A DNA stretch of 64,000 bases, taken from Nocardia higoensis. GTDB lineage: Bacteria; Actinomycetota; Actinomycetes; Mycobacteriales; Mycobacteriaceae. The position numbers and the translations under genes are program-made. The notes beneath the pieces were generated by a model that was not told the DNA's origin, ran no database searches, and was given only the letters and a program-made list of their open reading frames with translations. Of the stretch, positions 1-9,632 are shown piece by piece; within the stretch, counting starts at the first letter, position 1; each line of letters opens with the position of its first letter. The stretch lies in the NCBI RefSeq assembly GCF_015477835.1, contig NZ_JADLQN010000001.1:1674001-1738000 (forward strand), read 5' to 3'.

Positions 1-113
1 CTCCCCTGCCACCTGCCGGTGATACTACCGATGCATCGAGATCGGCAAGCCTCGCGAACTCGCATGGCCCTGCGGTGATTCCGAGAGAGCTCACCGCCGG
101 CCCGCGCAACGCC

Positions 114-1808
114 TCAGAACTGATCCTGCTCGTAGTCCGAGCTGAGCAGTTCATCGGTATGGGTCGCACCGATGACCTCCGGCGTCGACTCACCGAGCGG
201 CCCGGTGAGGTCGTCGTTGCCGGTGAGGCTTTGGTACGGGTCGACACTGCGCGAATGCTGGTCGTCGTCGCTCTGGCGCTGGCCCGCCGCGCCGCCACCG
301 CCGCCCATGTACGAGCCGCTGGTCCCCGCGGGAGTGGTCGAGGTACCCGTGCCTGTGGGCATGCCGGTGGTCGGAATACCCGAGACGGGCCGTGCGCCGA
401 GGAGGCTGGAGCCGGGTGAGCCCGAGCCGGGGGTACCGGTGGTGGGGATGCCGGTGATGCCGGGGGAGCCGGAACCTCCACCGGACCCGCCGGAACCCAT
501 CGGGCGGCCGAGGGAGCCGAGCGGGCCGCTGCCGGGGGTGCTCGCGTTGGAGGTGTTCAGCGAGGACGGGTTGGTCGAGGTCGACAGGTTCGGGGTGCCG
601 GTGGCGGGGTCGGCGCTCGCGGCTTGCGTGGTGAGGCTTTCGGCCTGGGTCAGCAGCGGCTCGCCGAGGTTCTCGGCGGCCGCTTGGGCGACGTCCTGGG
701 GGGCGGGCAAGCCGCTGTTGCCGAGGAGCTGGCCGACGAGGCCGTTGAGTTCGGCGGTCTTACCGGCGAGGTCGCCACGGGTGGCGTTGACGACGGTCAC
801 GGCTTGGCCGAGATGCTCGGTGGCGCTGGCGATCAGGGTGGCCTGACCGGGCGGGGTGAGGATGACCGGCGCCAGGGCGGTGGCCTGTGCGGCGAAGGTG
901 CTCGCGATGCCGACGAGCTGGGCGTTGCCCTGCTGGACGACGGCCGCGGCGGCCTGGGTCAGCGCGGAGATGTCGAAGCCGCGCTGGCTGGTGTTCTGGC
1001 CTTGCGCGTTGGCCTCCTGACTGGCGACCTGCGCCTGACGCGACGCCTGCCCTTCCCACACCTGCTCGACGGTGGCCATGCTGCCCTTGGCGAGTTGCAT
1101 GGCGGTTTCGACCATCTGGGAGGACTGGCTGAGGATCGCGGTCGGGTCCAGGGCGCCGAGGATGCCGGTGCCGAAGCTCTGGAGCAGCTGGAGGATCGGC
1201 TGGAAGAGCACGTCCACACCGGGCAGCGCCGGAACCTGCAGGCCCTGCATGAGCGAGCCCACCGGGTCGGCGGGCAGGCCCGGCAGCTGCGGCAGCTGGT
1301 CGGCGGCGGCCGCGGCGGCCTGCGTGGCCTGGACAGCGGCGCTCTGCGCAGCCGCTCCGGCCTGACCGAGCGCCTGCTGCACAGAGTCCTGGGTCTGTTG
1401 CACGGCATAACTGATGCCGCTGCTCTCCAGGAACGTGTTCGCCTCGGTCTGGAGGCCGCCGAGAATGTCCTGCGGGTCGGCGGACTGCCCCGCACCGAGG
1501 CCGGGCATTCCCGGCGGGAAGGTGCCGGCGGCCCCGTTGTCGTCGGATTCCTTACGCGCCAGGATGAATTCAGGTGCTTCGATCGGTGGCAGATCGACGG
1601 GCAGCTGCGGCAGGGGCAGGTCGATCAGCGCCTGATCGGCGGGGATGCCCACCGGCTCGGTGGGTGACGAGGGTTCGGTCGCGGGCACGGAGAGCGGCTC
1701 GGCAGGGCCCGATCCCATAAGGGGGTGGCCGGTGTCGATCGCGGGCTGTGCGGTGGCGGGCACAGCGGCGCCGATGATGCCGGTGTCGGTGACGTCGAGT
1801 GGCTTCAT
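114..1808 (-). CDS. Pro/Gly/Ala/Ser-rich protein, possible partner of an EspC-like secretion substrate
   Basis: A 564-residue protein I do not recognise as a named family. The N-terminal quarter is Pro/Ala-rich with an acidic patch. The middle (about residues 110-400) is Ala/Gln-rich and looks helical. The C-terminal 150 residues are Gly/Ser/Thr/Pro low complexity with repeated GSG and GIPTTG-like units, ending in a short acidic tail. No membrane segment or signal peptide is visible. Its ATG lies 7 bases after the stop of the EspC-like gene upstream, so the two are almost certainly co-transcribed. Mycobacterial and nocardial EspC-like genes are often paired with large Ala/Gly-rich proteins handled by ESX systems, so co-secretion or a structural role is inferred from the pairing only. 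The coding frame is well supported by length and codon use; the function is unknown. Confidence 0.75.
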   Translation of the reverse strand: MKPLDVTDTGIIGAAVPATAQPAIDTGHPLMGSGPAEPLSVPATEPSSPTEPVGIPADQALIDLPLPQLPVDLPPIEAPEFILARKESDDNGAAGTFPPGMPGLGAGQSADPQDILGGLQTEANTFLESSGISYAVQQTQDSVQQALGQAGAAAQSAAVQATQAAAAAADQLPQLPGLPADPVGSLMQGLQVPALPGVDVLFQPILQLLQSFGTGILGALDPTAILSQSSQMVETAMQLAKGSMATVEQVWEGQASRQAQVASQEANAQGQNTSQRGFDISALTQAAAAVVQQGNAQLVGIASTFAAQATALAPVILTPPGQATLIASATEHLGQAVTVVNATRGDLAGKTAELNGLVGQLLGNSGLPAPQDVAQAAAENLGEPLLTQAESLTTQAASADPATGTPNLSTSTNPSSLNTSNASTPGSGPLGSLGRPMGSGGSGGGSGSPGITGIPTTGTPGSGSPGSSLLGARPVSGIPTTGMPTGTGTSTTPAGTSGSYMGGGGGAAGQRQSDDDQHSRSVDPYQSLTGNDDLTGPLGESTPEVIGATHTDELLSSDYEQDQF

Positions 1809-1815
1809 CCCGGCC

Positions 1816-2133
1816 TCAGATCCCGCTCGCCTGCGTGTTCATCTGCGCGGCGTTCTCGCCGTCGGTCTCCTCGAACAGCGAGGCGGCCGAGAAGGCTTTC
1901 CACGACAGGTCGTTGTACTTACCGGCCAGATCGTGGATGTCCTTGGCCTGCAATACTTGCGCGGCCGCGAAACTGGCCAGGTAGTCGGCGCCGATCAGGC
2001 CGAACACCGGCGTCAGCGCCGACACCTGGCCGATCAGATCCATATCGGCCGCGGCCGTGATCTGGCCCGCGATCGTGGCGTGCTCCGTGGCGAACTGCCG
2101 GACCGCCGTGGGATCTACCGAGAATTCACTCAT
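1816..2133 (-). CDS. EspC-like type VII secretion target (ESX-1 secretion-associated protein family)
   Basis: A 105-residue protein beginning MSEFSVDPTAVRQFA, the usual opening of small ESX-associated helical-hairpin proteins (EspC/DUF2580 type, related in shape to WXG100). It is a short all-helical protein with no signal peptide and with YLASFAAAQ in the second half. The longer upstream extension of the frame is Arg-rich and unlike the family. The chosen ATG has a clean GGGGGG Shine-Dalgarno run 8-13 bases upstream. It is the first gene of a two-gene leftward unit with the low-complexity protein downstream. By family it would be exported by a type VII system, but no ESX core gene (eccC, eccD) lies in the window. 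Family call fairly secure; substrate status inferred. Confidence 0.75.
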   Translation of the reverse strand: MSEFSVDPTAVRQFATEHATIAGQITAAADMDLIGQVSALTPVFGLIGADYLASFAAAQVLQAKDIHDLAGKYNDLSWKAFSAASLFEETDGENAAQMNTQASGI

Positions 2134-2356
2134 CGAGTGGCCCCCCATCCGTCGTAATGTGCTGTCGCCGCATCGGACGGCTCGCGACGACTGGTGCGAC
2201 CCGACCGCTCCGAACGTTCCTGCTTGTCCCACCCCGAAGCGATCGCGCCGTCGCCGGCCGAGGCCGCTACGGTTCGGCTCAATATAGCCGATGGTTACCA
2301 CAGGTTTCGAGTTCATCGCCCCCTCGGCCGCCCGCCGCCGGATCCGCCCCACAAAC

Positions 2357-2370
2357 TAGAACATGTTGCA
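2357..2370. promoter_or_regulatory. KstR-type operator, site 1
   Basis: TAGAACATGTTGCA fits TNNAACNNGTTNNA, the published operator consensus of the TetR-family cholesterol-catabolism repressor KstR. It lies 31-44 bases before the SDR start codon, over the expected -35 region. The match is direct; the identity of the bound regulator is inferred. Confidence 0.55.
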
Positions 2371-2373
2371 AAT

Positions 2374-2387
2374 TAGAACAAGTTCTA
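2374..2387. promoter_or_regulatory. KstR-type operator, site 2
   Basis: TAGAACAAGTTCTA is a perfect dyad (TAGAAC-2-GTTCTA) and a full match to TNNAACNNGTTNNA. Its centre is 17 bases from that of site 1. It touches a TATATT hexamer (2386-2391) that could be the -10 box of a leaderless or nearly leaderless transcript starting close to the ATG at 2401, where no Shine-Dalgarno is visible. Repressor binding here would block the promoter. Confidence 0.65.
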
Positions 2388-2400
2388 TATTCTCGGTGCC

Positions 2401-3411
2401 ATGAAGGTCGCAGTGACCGGCGCAGCCGGGTACCTAGGCACGAATCTACTCCGCCTGCTCACCGCCCACGGGCACGAAGTGGTCGCCGTCGACCGCGTGA
2501 TCCCGGAGCACCCGAGGCCGGGCGTCACCTGGGTCGATGGCGACGTGCTCGATCCCGCCTCGATGCGCGCGGCGCTGGCCGGCGCGGAGGTCGTCTACCA
2601 CCTCGTCGCGGTCATCACGCTGGCCGATCGCAACGAACTCGCCTGGCGGGTCAACACCGAGGGCGTTCGTGTCGTCGCCGAGGCGGCACTGGCGGTCGGC
2701 GCCCGGCGCATGGTGCATGCCAGTTCCATCCACGCCTTCGACCAGTACAGCTGCGGCGGCCACATCGACGAGACCTCGGTACGGTCGACCGATCCCGGCC
2801 TGCCGGTCTACGACCGGTCGAAGTGGGCGGGCGAGGTCGCCCTGCGCGAGGTGATCGCCAAGGGGCTCGACGCGGTGATATGCAACCCCACCGGCGTATT
2901 CGGCCCGGCCGATTACGGCGTGCCGCTCTCCCGCATCAACCGATCACTGCGTGACGCAGCCCACGGCCGACTGCCCGCGATGGTCGACGGCGGATTCGAC
3001 CTGGTCGACGTACGCGATGTGGCCGCGGGGTTGATCCTGGCGGGCGAAAAGGGCCGCACCGGCGAGAACTATCTACTCGGCGGCACGATGATCTCGATGA
3101 CCGACGTGTGCACGCTGGCCGCACAGCAGCGCGGCAAGCGCGGACCGCGCATCACGATCCCCCCGAAACTGGTCGGCCGGCTCATCCCGGTACTCGAGCC
3201 GATCGGCAAGATGCTCGGCACCGACATCCTGTCCAAGGCCGCGCTCGGCGCCCTGATCTCCGCACCGGCGGTCGACCACAGCAAGGCCACCACCGAACTC
3301 GGCTACCAGCCGCGGCCGATCGAGGAAACGGTGCGCGACCTCGTCGCCTTCTTCGACGACCCGGCGAGCGTGGAGGCGTCCGACGCGCGGACACCGCTTG
3401 ACACGCCCTAG
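2401..3411 (+). CDS. NAD(P)-dependent extended SDR, 3-beta-hydroxysteroid dehydrogenase/epimerase-like
   Basis: A 336-residue extended short-chain dehydrogenase. The nucleotide-binding motif TGAAGYLG is at residues 6-13, the acidic residue after beta-2 (VVAVDR) suggests NAD, DGDVLD follows, and the catalytic Ser (ASSIHAF) and YDRSK (Tyr-x3-Lys) are present. The C-terminal third is a substrate-binding lobe typical of epimerases, dihydroflavonol reductases and 3-beta-hydroxysteroid dehydrogenases. I cannot fix the substrate from sequence. The two KstR-like operators over its promoter make a sterol or steroid-derived substrate the best guess. No obvious SD precedes the ATG, which fits leaderless translation. 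It is divergent from the EspC-like pair and is followed after 21 bases by the radical SAM gene. Class is secure; substrate is inference. Confidence 0.8.
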   Translation: MKVAVTGAAGYLGTNLLRLLTAHGHEVVAVDRVIPEHPRPGVTWVDGDVLDPASMRAALAGAEVVYHLVAVITLADRNELAWRVNTEGVRVVAEAALAVGARRMVHASSIHAFDQYSCGGHIDETSVRSTDPGLPVYDRSKWAGEVALREVIAKGLDAVICNPTGVFGPADYGVPLSRINRSLRDAAHGRLPAMVDGGFDLVDVRDVAAGLILAGEKGRTGENYLLGGTMISMTDVCTLAAQQRGKRGPRITIPPKLVGRLIPVLEPIGKMLGTDILSKAALGALISAPAVDHSKATTELGYQPRPIEETVRDLVAFFDDPASVEASDARTPLDTP

Positions 3412-3432
3412 AACGCGTGTTCGACTGGTCCG

Positions 3433-4449
3433 GTGCGGTGGCAGAACCAGATACTGGACGCCGACGACGGCGCTCTGCCCGGCCTGAGCCGAGCAGAGTT
3501 CGTCCGCACCGTGACCACCCCGGAGTTCGATGACATCACCTTCCACGAGGTGCTCTGCAAGAGTGCGCTGAACCGGGTACCCGAGGAGAGCGGTCTGCCG
3601 TTCCGCTGGACGGTCAACCCGATGCGCGGGTGCTCGCACGCCTGCCGCTACTGCTTCGCCCGCCCCACGCACGAATACCTGGATCTGGACGCGGGCCGCG
3701 ATTTCGACACCGAGATCGTGGTGAAGACGAACGTGGCGGCCGTGCTGCGCCGGGAGCTCGGCAAACGCTCCTGGCATCGCGAGCCGGTCGCGCTGGGGAC
3801 CAACACCGATCCGTACCAGCGCGCCGAAGGGCGATACCGGTTGATGCCGGGCATCATTCGCGCGCTCACCGATGCGGGGACGCCGTTCTCCATTCTCACC
3901 AAGGGCACGCTGCTTCGACGGGATCTGCCGCTGCTCACCCTCGCCGCCCGTGAGGTGGACGTGCGGCTGGCGGTGTCGATCGCCCTGCTCGATCCCGACC
4001 TGCACCAGCAGATCGAGCCGGGCACGCCGTCGCCGAGGGCGCGCCTGGACTTGGTGAGCGCGTTGGCCGAGGCCGGCTTCGCGGTGAACGTCATGGTCGC
4101 GCCGATCATTCCGTATCTGACCGACAGCAAGACCCATCTCGACGAATTGTTCGGCGCGATCGCGACGGCGGGCGCGGCCTCGGCGGTCACCATCCCGATG
4201 CATCTGCGCGGCAGCACACGCGGCTGGTTCCTGGGCTGGCTGGCCGAAACCCACCCGGCGCTGCTGCGCCGGTACCGGCAACTGTACGGACGAGGCGCGT
4301 ACGTCGGCCCGGAGTACGCGGGCTGGCTGCGCGAGCGCACCACTCCCCTGCTCGAGCACCACGGTCTGATCAGGCCACCCGCCGAACCCGCGGCGCCCGC
4401 GGCCGCTTCACCGCGCGTTACGGACCCGCAACTGGCGCTGTTCGCCTGA
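3433..4449 (+). CDS. Rv2578c-type radical SAM protein (SplB-like)
   Basis: A 338-residue protein whose start MRWQNQILDADDGALPGL matches the Rv2578c family as I remember it; the start codon is GTG. The radical SAM cluster motif is at about residues 63-71 (CSHACRYC, CxxxCxxC), followed by GTNTDPYQ and a TIM-barrel-like body typical of the spore photoproduct lyase-related group (COG1533). It should bind a 4Fe-4S cluster and S-adenosylmethionine; the substrate is unknown. Some mycobacterial homologues are annotated as intein-containing, but the frame here is uninterrupted. The last 40 residues are Ala/Pro-rich. It is 21 bases downstream of the SDR gene and may be read through from that promoter. 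Confidence 0.85.
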   Translation: MRWQNQILDADDGALPGLSRAEFVRTVTTPEFDDITFHEVLCKSALNRVPEESGLPFRWTVNPMRGCSHACRYCFARPTHEYLDLDAGRDFDTEIVVKTNVAAVLRRELGKRSWHREPVALGTNTDPYQRAEGRYRLMPGIIRALTDAGTPFSILTKGTLLRRDLPLLTLAAREVDVRLAVSIALLDPDLHQQIEPGTPSPRARLDLVSALAEAGFAVNVMVAPIIPYLTDSKTHLDELFGAIATAGAASAVTIPMHLRGSTRGWFLGWLAETHPALLRRYRQLYGRGAYVGPEYAGWLRERTTPLLEHHGLIRPPAEPAAPAAASPRVTDPQLALFA

Positions 4450-4585
4450 CCGCTCGCCGCACCGCGTAACGCTTGTATTCGCGACGCAGAATCCACTTTG
4501 CCGCCCGCGGCGGTCTTCTCGGAGTAGGTTGGCGAGAGGGACCTTCTCACGCGACTTCTCTGTGACGAGGAAGTGAAGCAGGCAT

Positions 4586-6538
4586 ATGGATCCGCACGAT
4601 GTCGATCGCCGCCAGGATTCCGGATCCCGCACGGCGACCGCGAAATTGGAGCAGGTCGTGATCCGATTCGCCGGTGACTCCGGCGACGGCATGCAGCTGA
4701 CCGGCGACCGTTTCACCCATGAGGCCGCCGCTTTCGGCAACGATCTGGCGACCCAGCCCAACTTCCCCGCGGAGATCCGCGCGCCCCAGGGCACGCTCCC
4801 CGGAGTCTCCTCCTTCCAGATCCAGATCGCCGACTACGACGTGCTCACCGCGGGCGATCAGCCCGACGTGCTGGTCGCGATGAATCCGGCGGCGCTGAAG
4901 GCCAACCTGGCAGACCTGCCGCGCGGCGGCACGGTCATCGTCAACACCGACGAGTTCACCAAGCGCACGCTGACGAAGGTCGGATACTCCACCGACCCGC
5001 TGACCGACGACACGCTGGCCGATTTCGTGGTCCATCAGGTGCCGATGACCTCGCTCACCTTGGCCGCCGCCGAACCGGCGGGTGTCGGCAAGAAGGACGG
5101 CCAGCGCGCGAAGAACATGTTCGCCCTGGGCCTGCTGTCGTGGATGTACGGCCGTCCGCTCGGCGGCACCGAACGCTTCCTGCGCGAGAAATTCGCCGAC
5201 GCGCCCACCATCGCCGAGGCGAATCTGCTGGCCTTCCGAGCGGGCTGGAACTACGGCGAGACCACCGAGGCGTTCGCGACCACCTACGAGATCGCGCCGG
5301 CCACCCTGCCGCCGGGCACCTACCGTCAGATCACCGGCAACACCGCCCTGGCCTACGGGCTGATCACCGCCGGGCAGTTGTCCGGGCTGCCGGTATTCCT
5401 CGGCACCTATCCGATCACACCGGCCTCGGACATCCTGCACGAACTGAGCAAGCACAAGCATTTCGGCGTGACCACCTTCCAGGCCGAGGACGAGATCGCC
5501 GCGATCGGCGGGGCACTCGGCGCGGCGCTCGGCGGCTCACTGGGAGTGACGAGCACGTCCGGCCCTGGACTGGCACTGAAGAGCGAGACCATCGGTCTGG
5601 CGGTCATGACGGAACTGCCGCTGGTGATCATCGACGTCCAACGCGGCGGACCGTCGACCGGTCTGCCGACCAAGACCGAGCAGGCCGATCTGTTGCAGGC
5701 GCTGCACGGGCGCAACGGCGAGTCCCCGGTGGCGGTGCTCGCCCCACGCTCGCCCGCCGACTGCTTCGCCACCGCGGTGGAGGCGGCCAGGATCGCGCTC
5801 ACTTACCGCACCCCGGTGCTCCTGCTCTCCGACGGCTCGATCGCCAACGGCTCCGAACCATGGTCCATCCCCGACGTGGCCGCGCTCGAACCGATGGATC
5901 CGGCGTTCGAGCCACCCGCCGAAGACGACGACACGGCCTTCCAGCCCTACGCGCGTGATCCGGAGACACTGGCCAGGCCGCTGGCCGTGCCGGGGACCAA
6001 GGGGCGTGCGCATCGGATCGGCGGATTGGAGAAGGCCGACGGCAGCGGGGACATCTCCTACGACCCGGCCAACCACGAGCTGATGGTGCGGCTGCGCCAG
6101 GCGAAGATCGACGGCATCGCGGTCCCGGAGGTGACCGTCGACGATCCGGACGGGCGTGCGGAACTGCTGCTCATCGGCTGGGGTAGCTCCTACGGCCCCA
6201 TCGGGGAGGCGTGCAGGCGAGCGCGGCGCCGGGGCGTGCCGGTCGCCCAGGCGCATCTGCGACACCTCGCGCCGCTGCCCGCGAACCTGGGCGACGTGCT
6301 GCGGCGCTATCGCACGGTGGTGGCGCCGGAGATGAACGGCGGCCAGCTGGCGGTGTTGTTGCGGGCGAAGTATCTGGTGGACGTGCGGCCGTGGACGAAG
6401 ATCGCGGGCACCGCCTTCTCGGCGAGCGAGCTGGTCGGCGTCATCGACGCCGCGCTCGACGGCTCGCTCGACGAGATGGAACAGGACAAGGCCTTCACCG
6501 CCCGGGCGCGGGCGAGCTACCTCAGGAGTGACCGGTGA
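4586..6538 (+). CDS. korA: 2-oxoglutarate:ferredoxin oxidoreductase, alpha (gamma-alpha fusion) subunit
   Basis: A 650-residue KorA. The N-terminal gamma-type domain (residues 20-200; AGDSGDGMQLTGDRF) is fused to the pyrimidine-binding alpha domain (about 240-600; GTYPITPASDILHEL, the EDEIA motif, and TSGPGLALKSE). With KorB it oxidatively decarboxylates 2-oxoglutarate to succinyl-CoA and reduces ferredoxin. This gives mycolate-containing bacteria a TCA bypass besides the 2-oxoglutarate dehydrogenase complex. Length agrees with M. tuberculosis KorA (about 650). The start ATG has GAGGAAG about 15 bases upstream, a weak fit. The stop overlaps the korB start by 4 bases (GTGA), implying coupled translation of a stoichiometric complex. 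Confidence 0.95.
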   Translation: MDPHDVDRRQDSGSRTATAKLEQVVIRFAGDSGDGMQLTGDRFTHEAAAFGNDLATQPNFPAEIRAPQGTLPGVSSFQIQIADYDVLTAGDQPDVLVAMNPAALKANLADLPRGGTVIVNTDEFTKRTLTKVGYSTDPLTDDTLADFVVHQVPMTSLTLAAAEPAGVGKKDGQRAKNMFALGLLSWMYGRPLGGTERFLREKFADAPTIAEANLLAFRAGWNYGETTEAFATTYEIAPATLPPGTYRQITGNTALAYGLITAGQLSGLPVFLGTYPITPASDILHELSKHKHFGVTTFQAEDEIAAIGGALGAALGGSLGVTSTSGPGLALKSETIGLAVMTELPLVIIDVQRGGPSTGLPTKTEQADLLQALHGRNGESPVAVLAPRSPADCFATAVEAARIALTYRTPVLLLSDGSIANGSEPWSIPDVAALEPMDPAFEPPAEDDDTAFQPYARDPETLARPLAVPGTKGRAHRIGGLEKADGSGDISYDPANHELMVRLRQAKIDGIAVPEVTVDDPDGRAELLLIGWGSSYGPIGEACRRARRRGVPVAQAHLRHLAPLPANLGDVLRRYRTVVAPEMNGGQLAVLLRAKYLVDVRPWTKIAGTAFSASELVGVIDAALDGSLDEMEQDKAFTARARASYLRSDR

Positions 6539-7617
6539 CCATCATGGACCCCTCGCCACTGCTGCACACCGACCTGGGACTGACCGGCGTCTCCGGTGTC
6601 CCCGTCGCCGACGCGCCGCAGAAGGTCAAGGATTTCACCTCCGACCAGGAAGTGCGCTGGTGCCCGGGCTGCGGCGACTACGTCATCCTCGCCACCGTGC
6701 GCGGATTCCTGGCCGAGCTGGGGTTGCGCCGGGAGAACCTGATGTTCGTCTCCGGGATCGGTTGCTCGAGCCGTTTCCCGTACTACCTGGACGCTTACGG
6801 CATCCACTCCATCCACGGGCGCGCGCCCGCCATCGCGACCGGGCTCGCGGTGACCCGGCCGGATCTGTCGGTGTGGGTGGTGACCGGCGACGGCGACGCG
6901 CTGTCCATCGGCGGCAACCATCTGATCCACGCGCTGCGCCGCAACGTCAACATGACGATCCTGCTGTTCAACAATCGCATCTACGGGCTGACCAAAGGCC
7001 AGTACTCGCCGACGTCCGAGCAGGGGAAGATCACCAAGTCCACGCCGTCGGGGTCGGTGGATCACCCGTTCAACACACTGTCGGTGGCGCTGGGCGCGGA
7101 GGCCACCTTCGCCGCTCGGGCCCTCGATTCCGACCGCCACGGCCTGACCGAAGTGTTGCGCGCCGCGGCGACCCACCGCGGCACCTCGTTCGTGGAGATC
7201 CTGCAGGACTGCCCGATCTTCAACGACGGCTCGTTCGACGCGCTGCGCCGCGACAACGCCGCCGACCATCTCGTGCCGCTGCACCACGGGCAGCCGATCA
7301 CCTTCGGCTCGAACGGTCGATTCGCTGTCATACGACAAGGTTTCGGACTGGCGGTGGCACCGACGGCCGACGTCGCGGCGGCCGACATCGTGGTGCACGA
7401 CGCCGAGACCGACGATCCTGAATACGCCTACGCGCTGTCGCGGCTCGGCGGCCAGGATCTCACCCACGTGGTCACCGGCGTCCTCCGCAGCGTCGAACGC
7501 CCGACCTACGACGACGGGGTACGCGCACAGAACGCTCAGGCGGTCGAACGCACACCACGGCAACCGGATGCGCTGCAGCGACTGCTGAACGGACCGGAGA
7601 CCTGGACGGTGGGCTGA
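6535..7617 (+). CDS. korB: 2-oxoglutarate:ferredoxin oxidoreductase, beta subunit
   Basis: A 360-residue thiamine-diphosphate subunit. CPGCGDY near residue 40 supplies cluster-binding cysteines. GDGDALSIGGNH around residue 120 is the ThDP/Mg motif (GDGx...N), and LFNNRIYGLTKGQ follows it. Start is GTG at 6535 with AGGAG 7 bases upstream; an ATG three codons in is the alternative. It forms a heterodimer or heterotetramer with KorA, whose gene it overlaps. It is followed by a bidirectional terminator and the convergent mdh, so two TCA-cycle activities sit together. Confidence 0.95.
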   Translation: MTIMDPSPLLHTDLGLTGVSGVPVADAPQKVKDFTSDQEVRWCPGCGDYVILATVRGFLAELGLRRENLMFVSGIGCSSRFPYYLDAYGIHSIHGRAPAIATGLAVTRPDLSVWVVTGDGDALSIGGNHLIHALRRNVNMTILLFNNRIYGLTKGQYSPTSEQGKITKSTPSGSVDHPFNTLSVALGAEATFAARALDSDRHGLTEVLRAAATHRGTSFVEILQDCPIFNDGSFDALRRDNAADHLVPLHHGQPITFGSNGRFAVIRQGFGLAVAPTADVAAADIVVHDAETDDPEYAYALSRLGGQDLTHVVTGVLRSVERPTYDDGVRAQNAQAVERTPRQPDALQRLLNGPETWTVG

Positions 7618-7637
7618 GGCCCGGGCCCACCCGGGCC
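7618..7637. terminator. Bidirectional terminator hairpin between korB and mdh
   Basis: Arms GGCCCGGG (7618-7625) and CCCGGGCC (7630-7637) close a 4-base loop directly after the korB stop and 11 bases from the end of the convergent mdh. No T-run, as is usual in high-GC actinobacteria. Confidence 0.65.
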
Positions 7638-7648
7638 GATCCCGTGGT

Positions 7649-8704
<1,056 letters not shown>

Positions 8705-8751
8705 TCACCACCGCCGAGTCCGGGTGGTGAGCTACGGAACAGCCCGCGAGT

Positions 8752-9399
8752 TCACAGCAGTTCGGCGACCTCGCGATCGGTGAGCACGATCGGCGAAACG
8801 TAGTCCTTCGCCCGTGCTGTGCGCGCCGCGCGATACAGCGGACGCTCCTCGAGTCCCGCGTCCCTCGCCTCGGCCCGCAACTGCCGGACGAGCAGGTCCG
8901 ACACCGCGACGGACGTCGCGGAACTTCCCGTGGCCAGTGCGTCGGCGAGCTTTCGCAGACCGAGCAGGTGCAGTTCCCGTCCGCTGCCCGAATCGGTGTA
9001 CATGGCCAGCGGAACGACCTGGATGTGACCGCCCCCGGTCAGGCGCAGCGCGACCCGGCTCAATCGGCCCGGATAGACGATCAGTTCCACCCGGTCCGCC
9101 GAGGCCACCTCGATGCGCTGTTCGCCGAGGAACCGGCGCGCGTGTACGGTGGCGCCGATCAACCAGATCCGGCGGCGCCCCAGTGCCAGCGCGGAGAACA
9201 TGGTCGGTACGCCGACGACTACGCCGACGGCCAGCGCCACCGGCCAGGAGACGAAGATCGCGGCGAGGAATCCCGCGCCGACACCGATGCCCACCGCCGC
9301 CAGCGCGAGCCTGCGCAGCATGGGCGTGTAGGTCTCCGGGGCCACCAGATCGAGCCCCACCCGCTGTTGCGTCACCGGCCGATCGGCGTTCGGGTCCAC
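8752..9399 (-). CDS. Conserved two-helix membrane protein
   Basis: A 215-residue protein. After a 25-residue polar N-terminus there are two adjacent hydrophobic segments (about 28-50 and 52-72). A soluble domain follows that is rich in beta-strand patterns (HARRFLGEQRIEVASADRV, then GGHIQVVPLAMYTD) and recalls a PH-like fold. The C-terminal third is charged and helical. I do not recognise a specific family. It lies downstream of hisS on the same strand with a 233-base gap, so independent transcription is likely. The frame is well supported by membrane topology and codon use. Confidence 0.7.
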   Translation of the reverse strand: MDPNADRPVTQQRVGLDLVAPETYTPMLRRLALAAVGIGVGAGFLAAIFVSWPVALAVGVVVGVPTMFSALALGRRRIWLIGATVHARRFLGEQRIEVASADRVELIVYPGRLSRVALRLTGGGHIQVVPLAMYTDSGSGRELHLLGLRKLADALATGSSATSVAVSDLLVRQLRAEARDAGLEERPLYRAARTARAKDYVSPIVLTDREVAELL

Positions 9400-9632
9400 T
9401 TGTCACCTCTTCGAGCACACGCCACGACATCGCGGTTCACGATGTCGCGCACCCGGCGCACGACGGCCGTCCGACCGGGGCGGCGGATACCGTGCGCCGG
9501 TACGCAAGCCGCTACGCCCGACCGGTCGCAGCCGCCGCACCGGGCACGACCGGTCCGGCGTAGCCGGAGTGCGCAACAACGGTACCTCTGTCGGCCCGGT
9601 GTCGACCGGCGGTCACCGGATCGGGACCGCGT

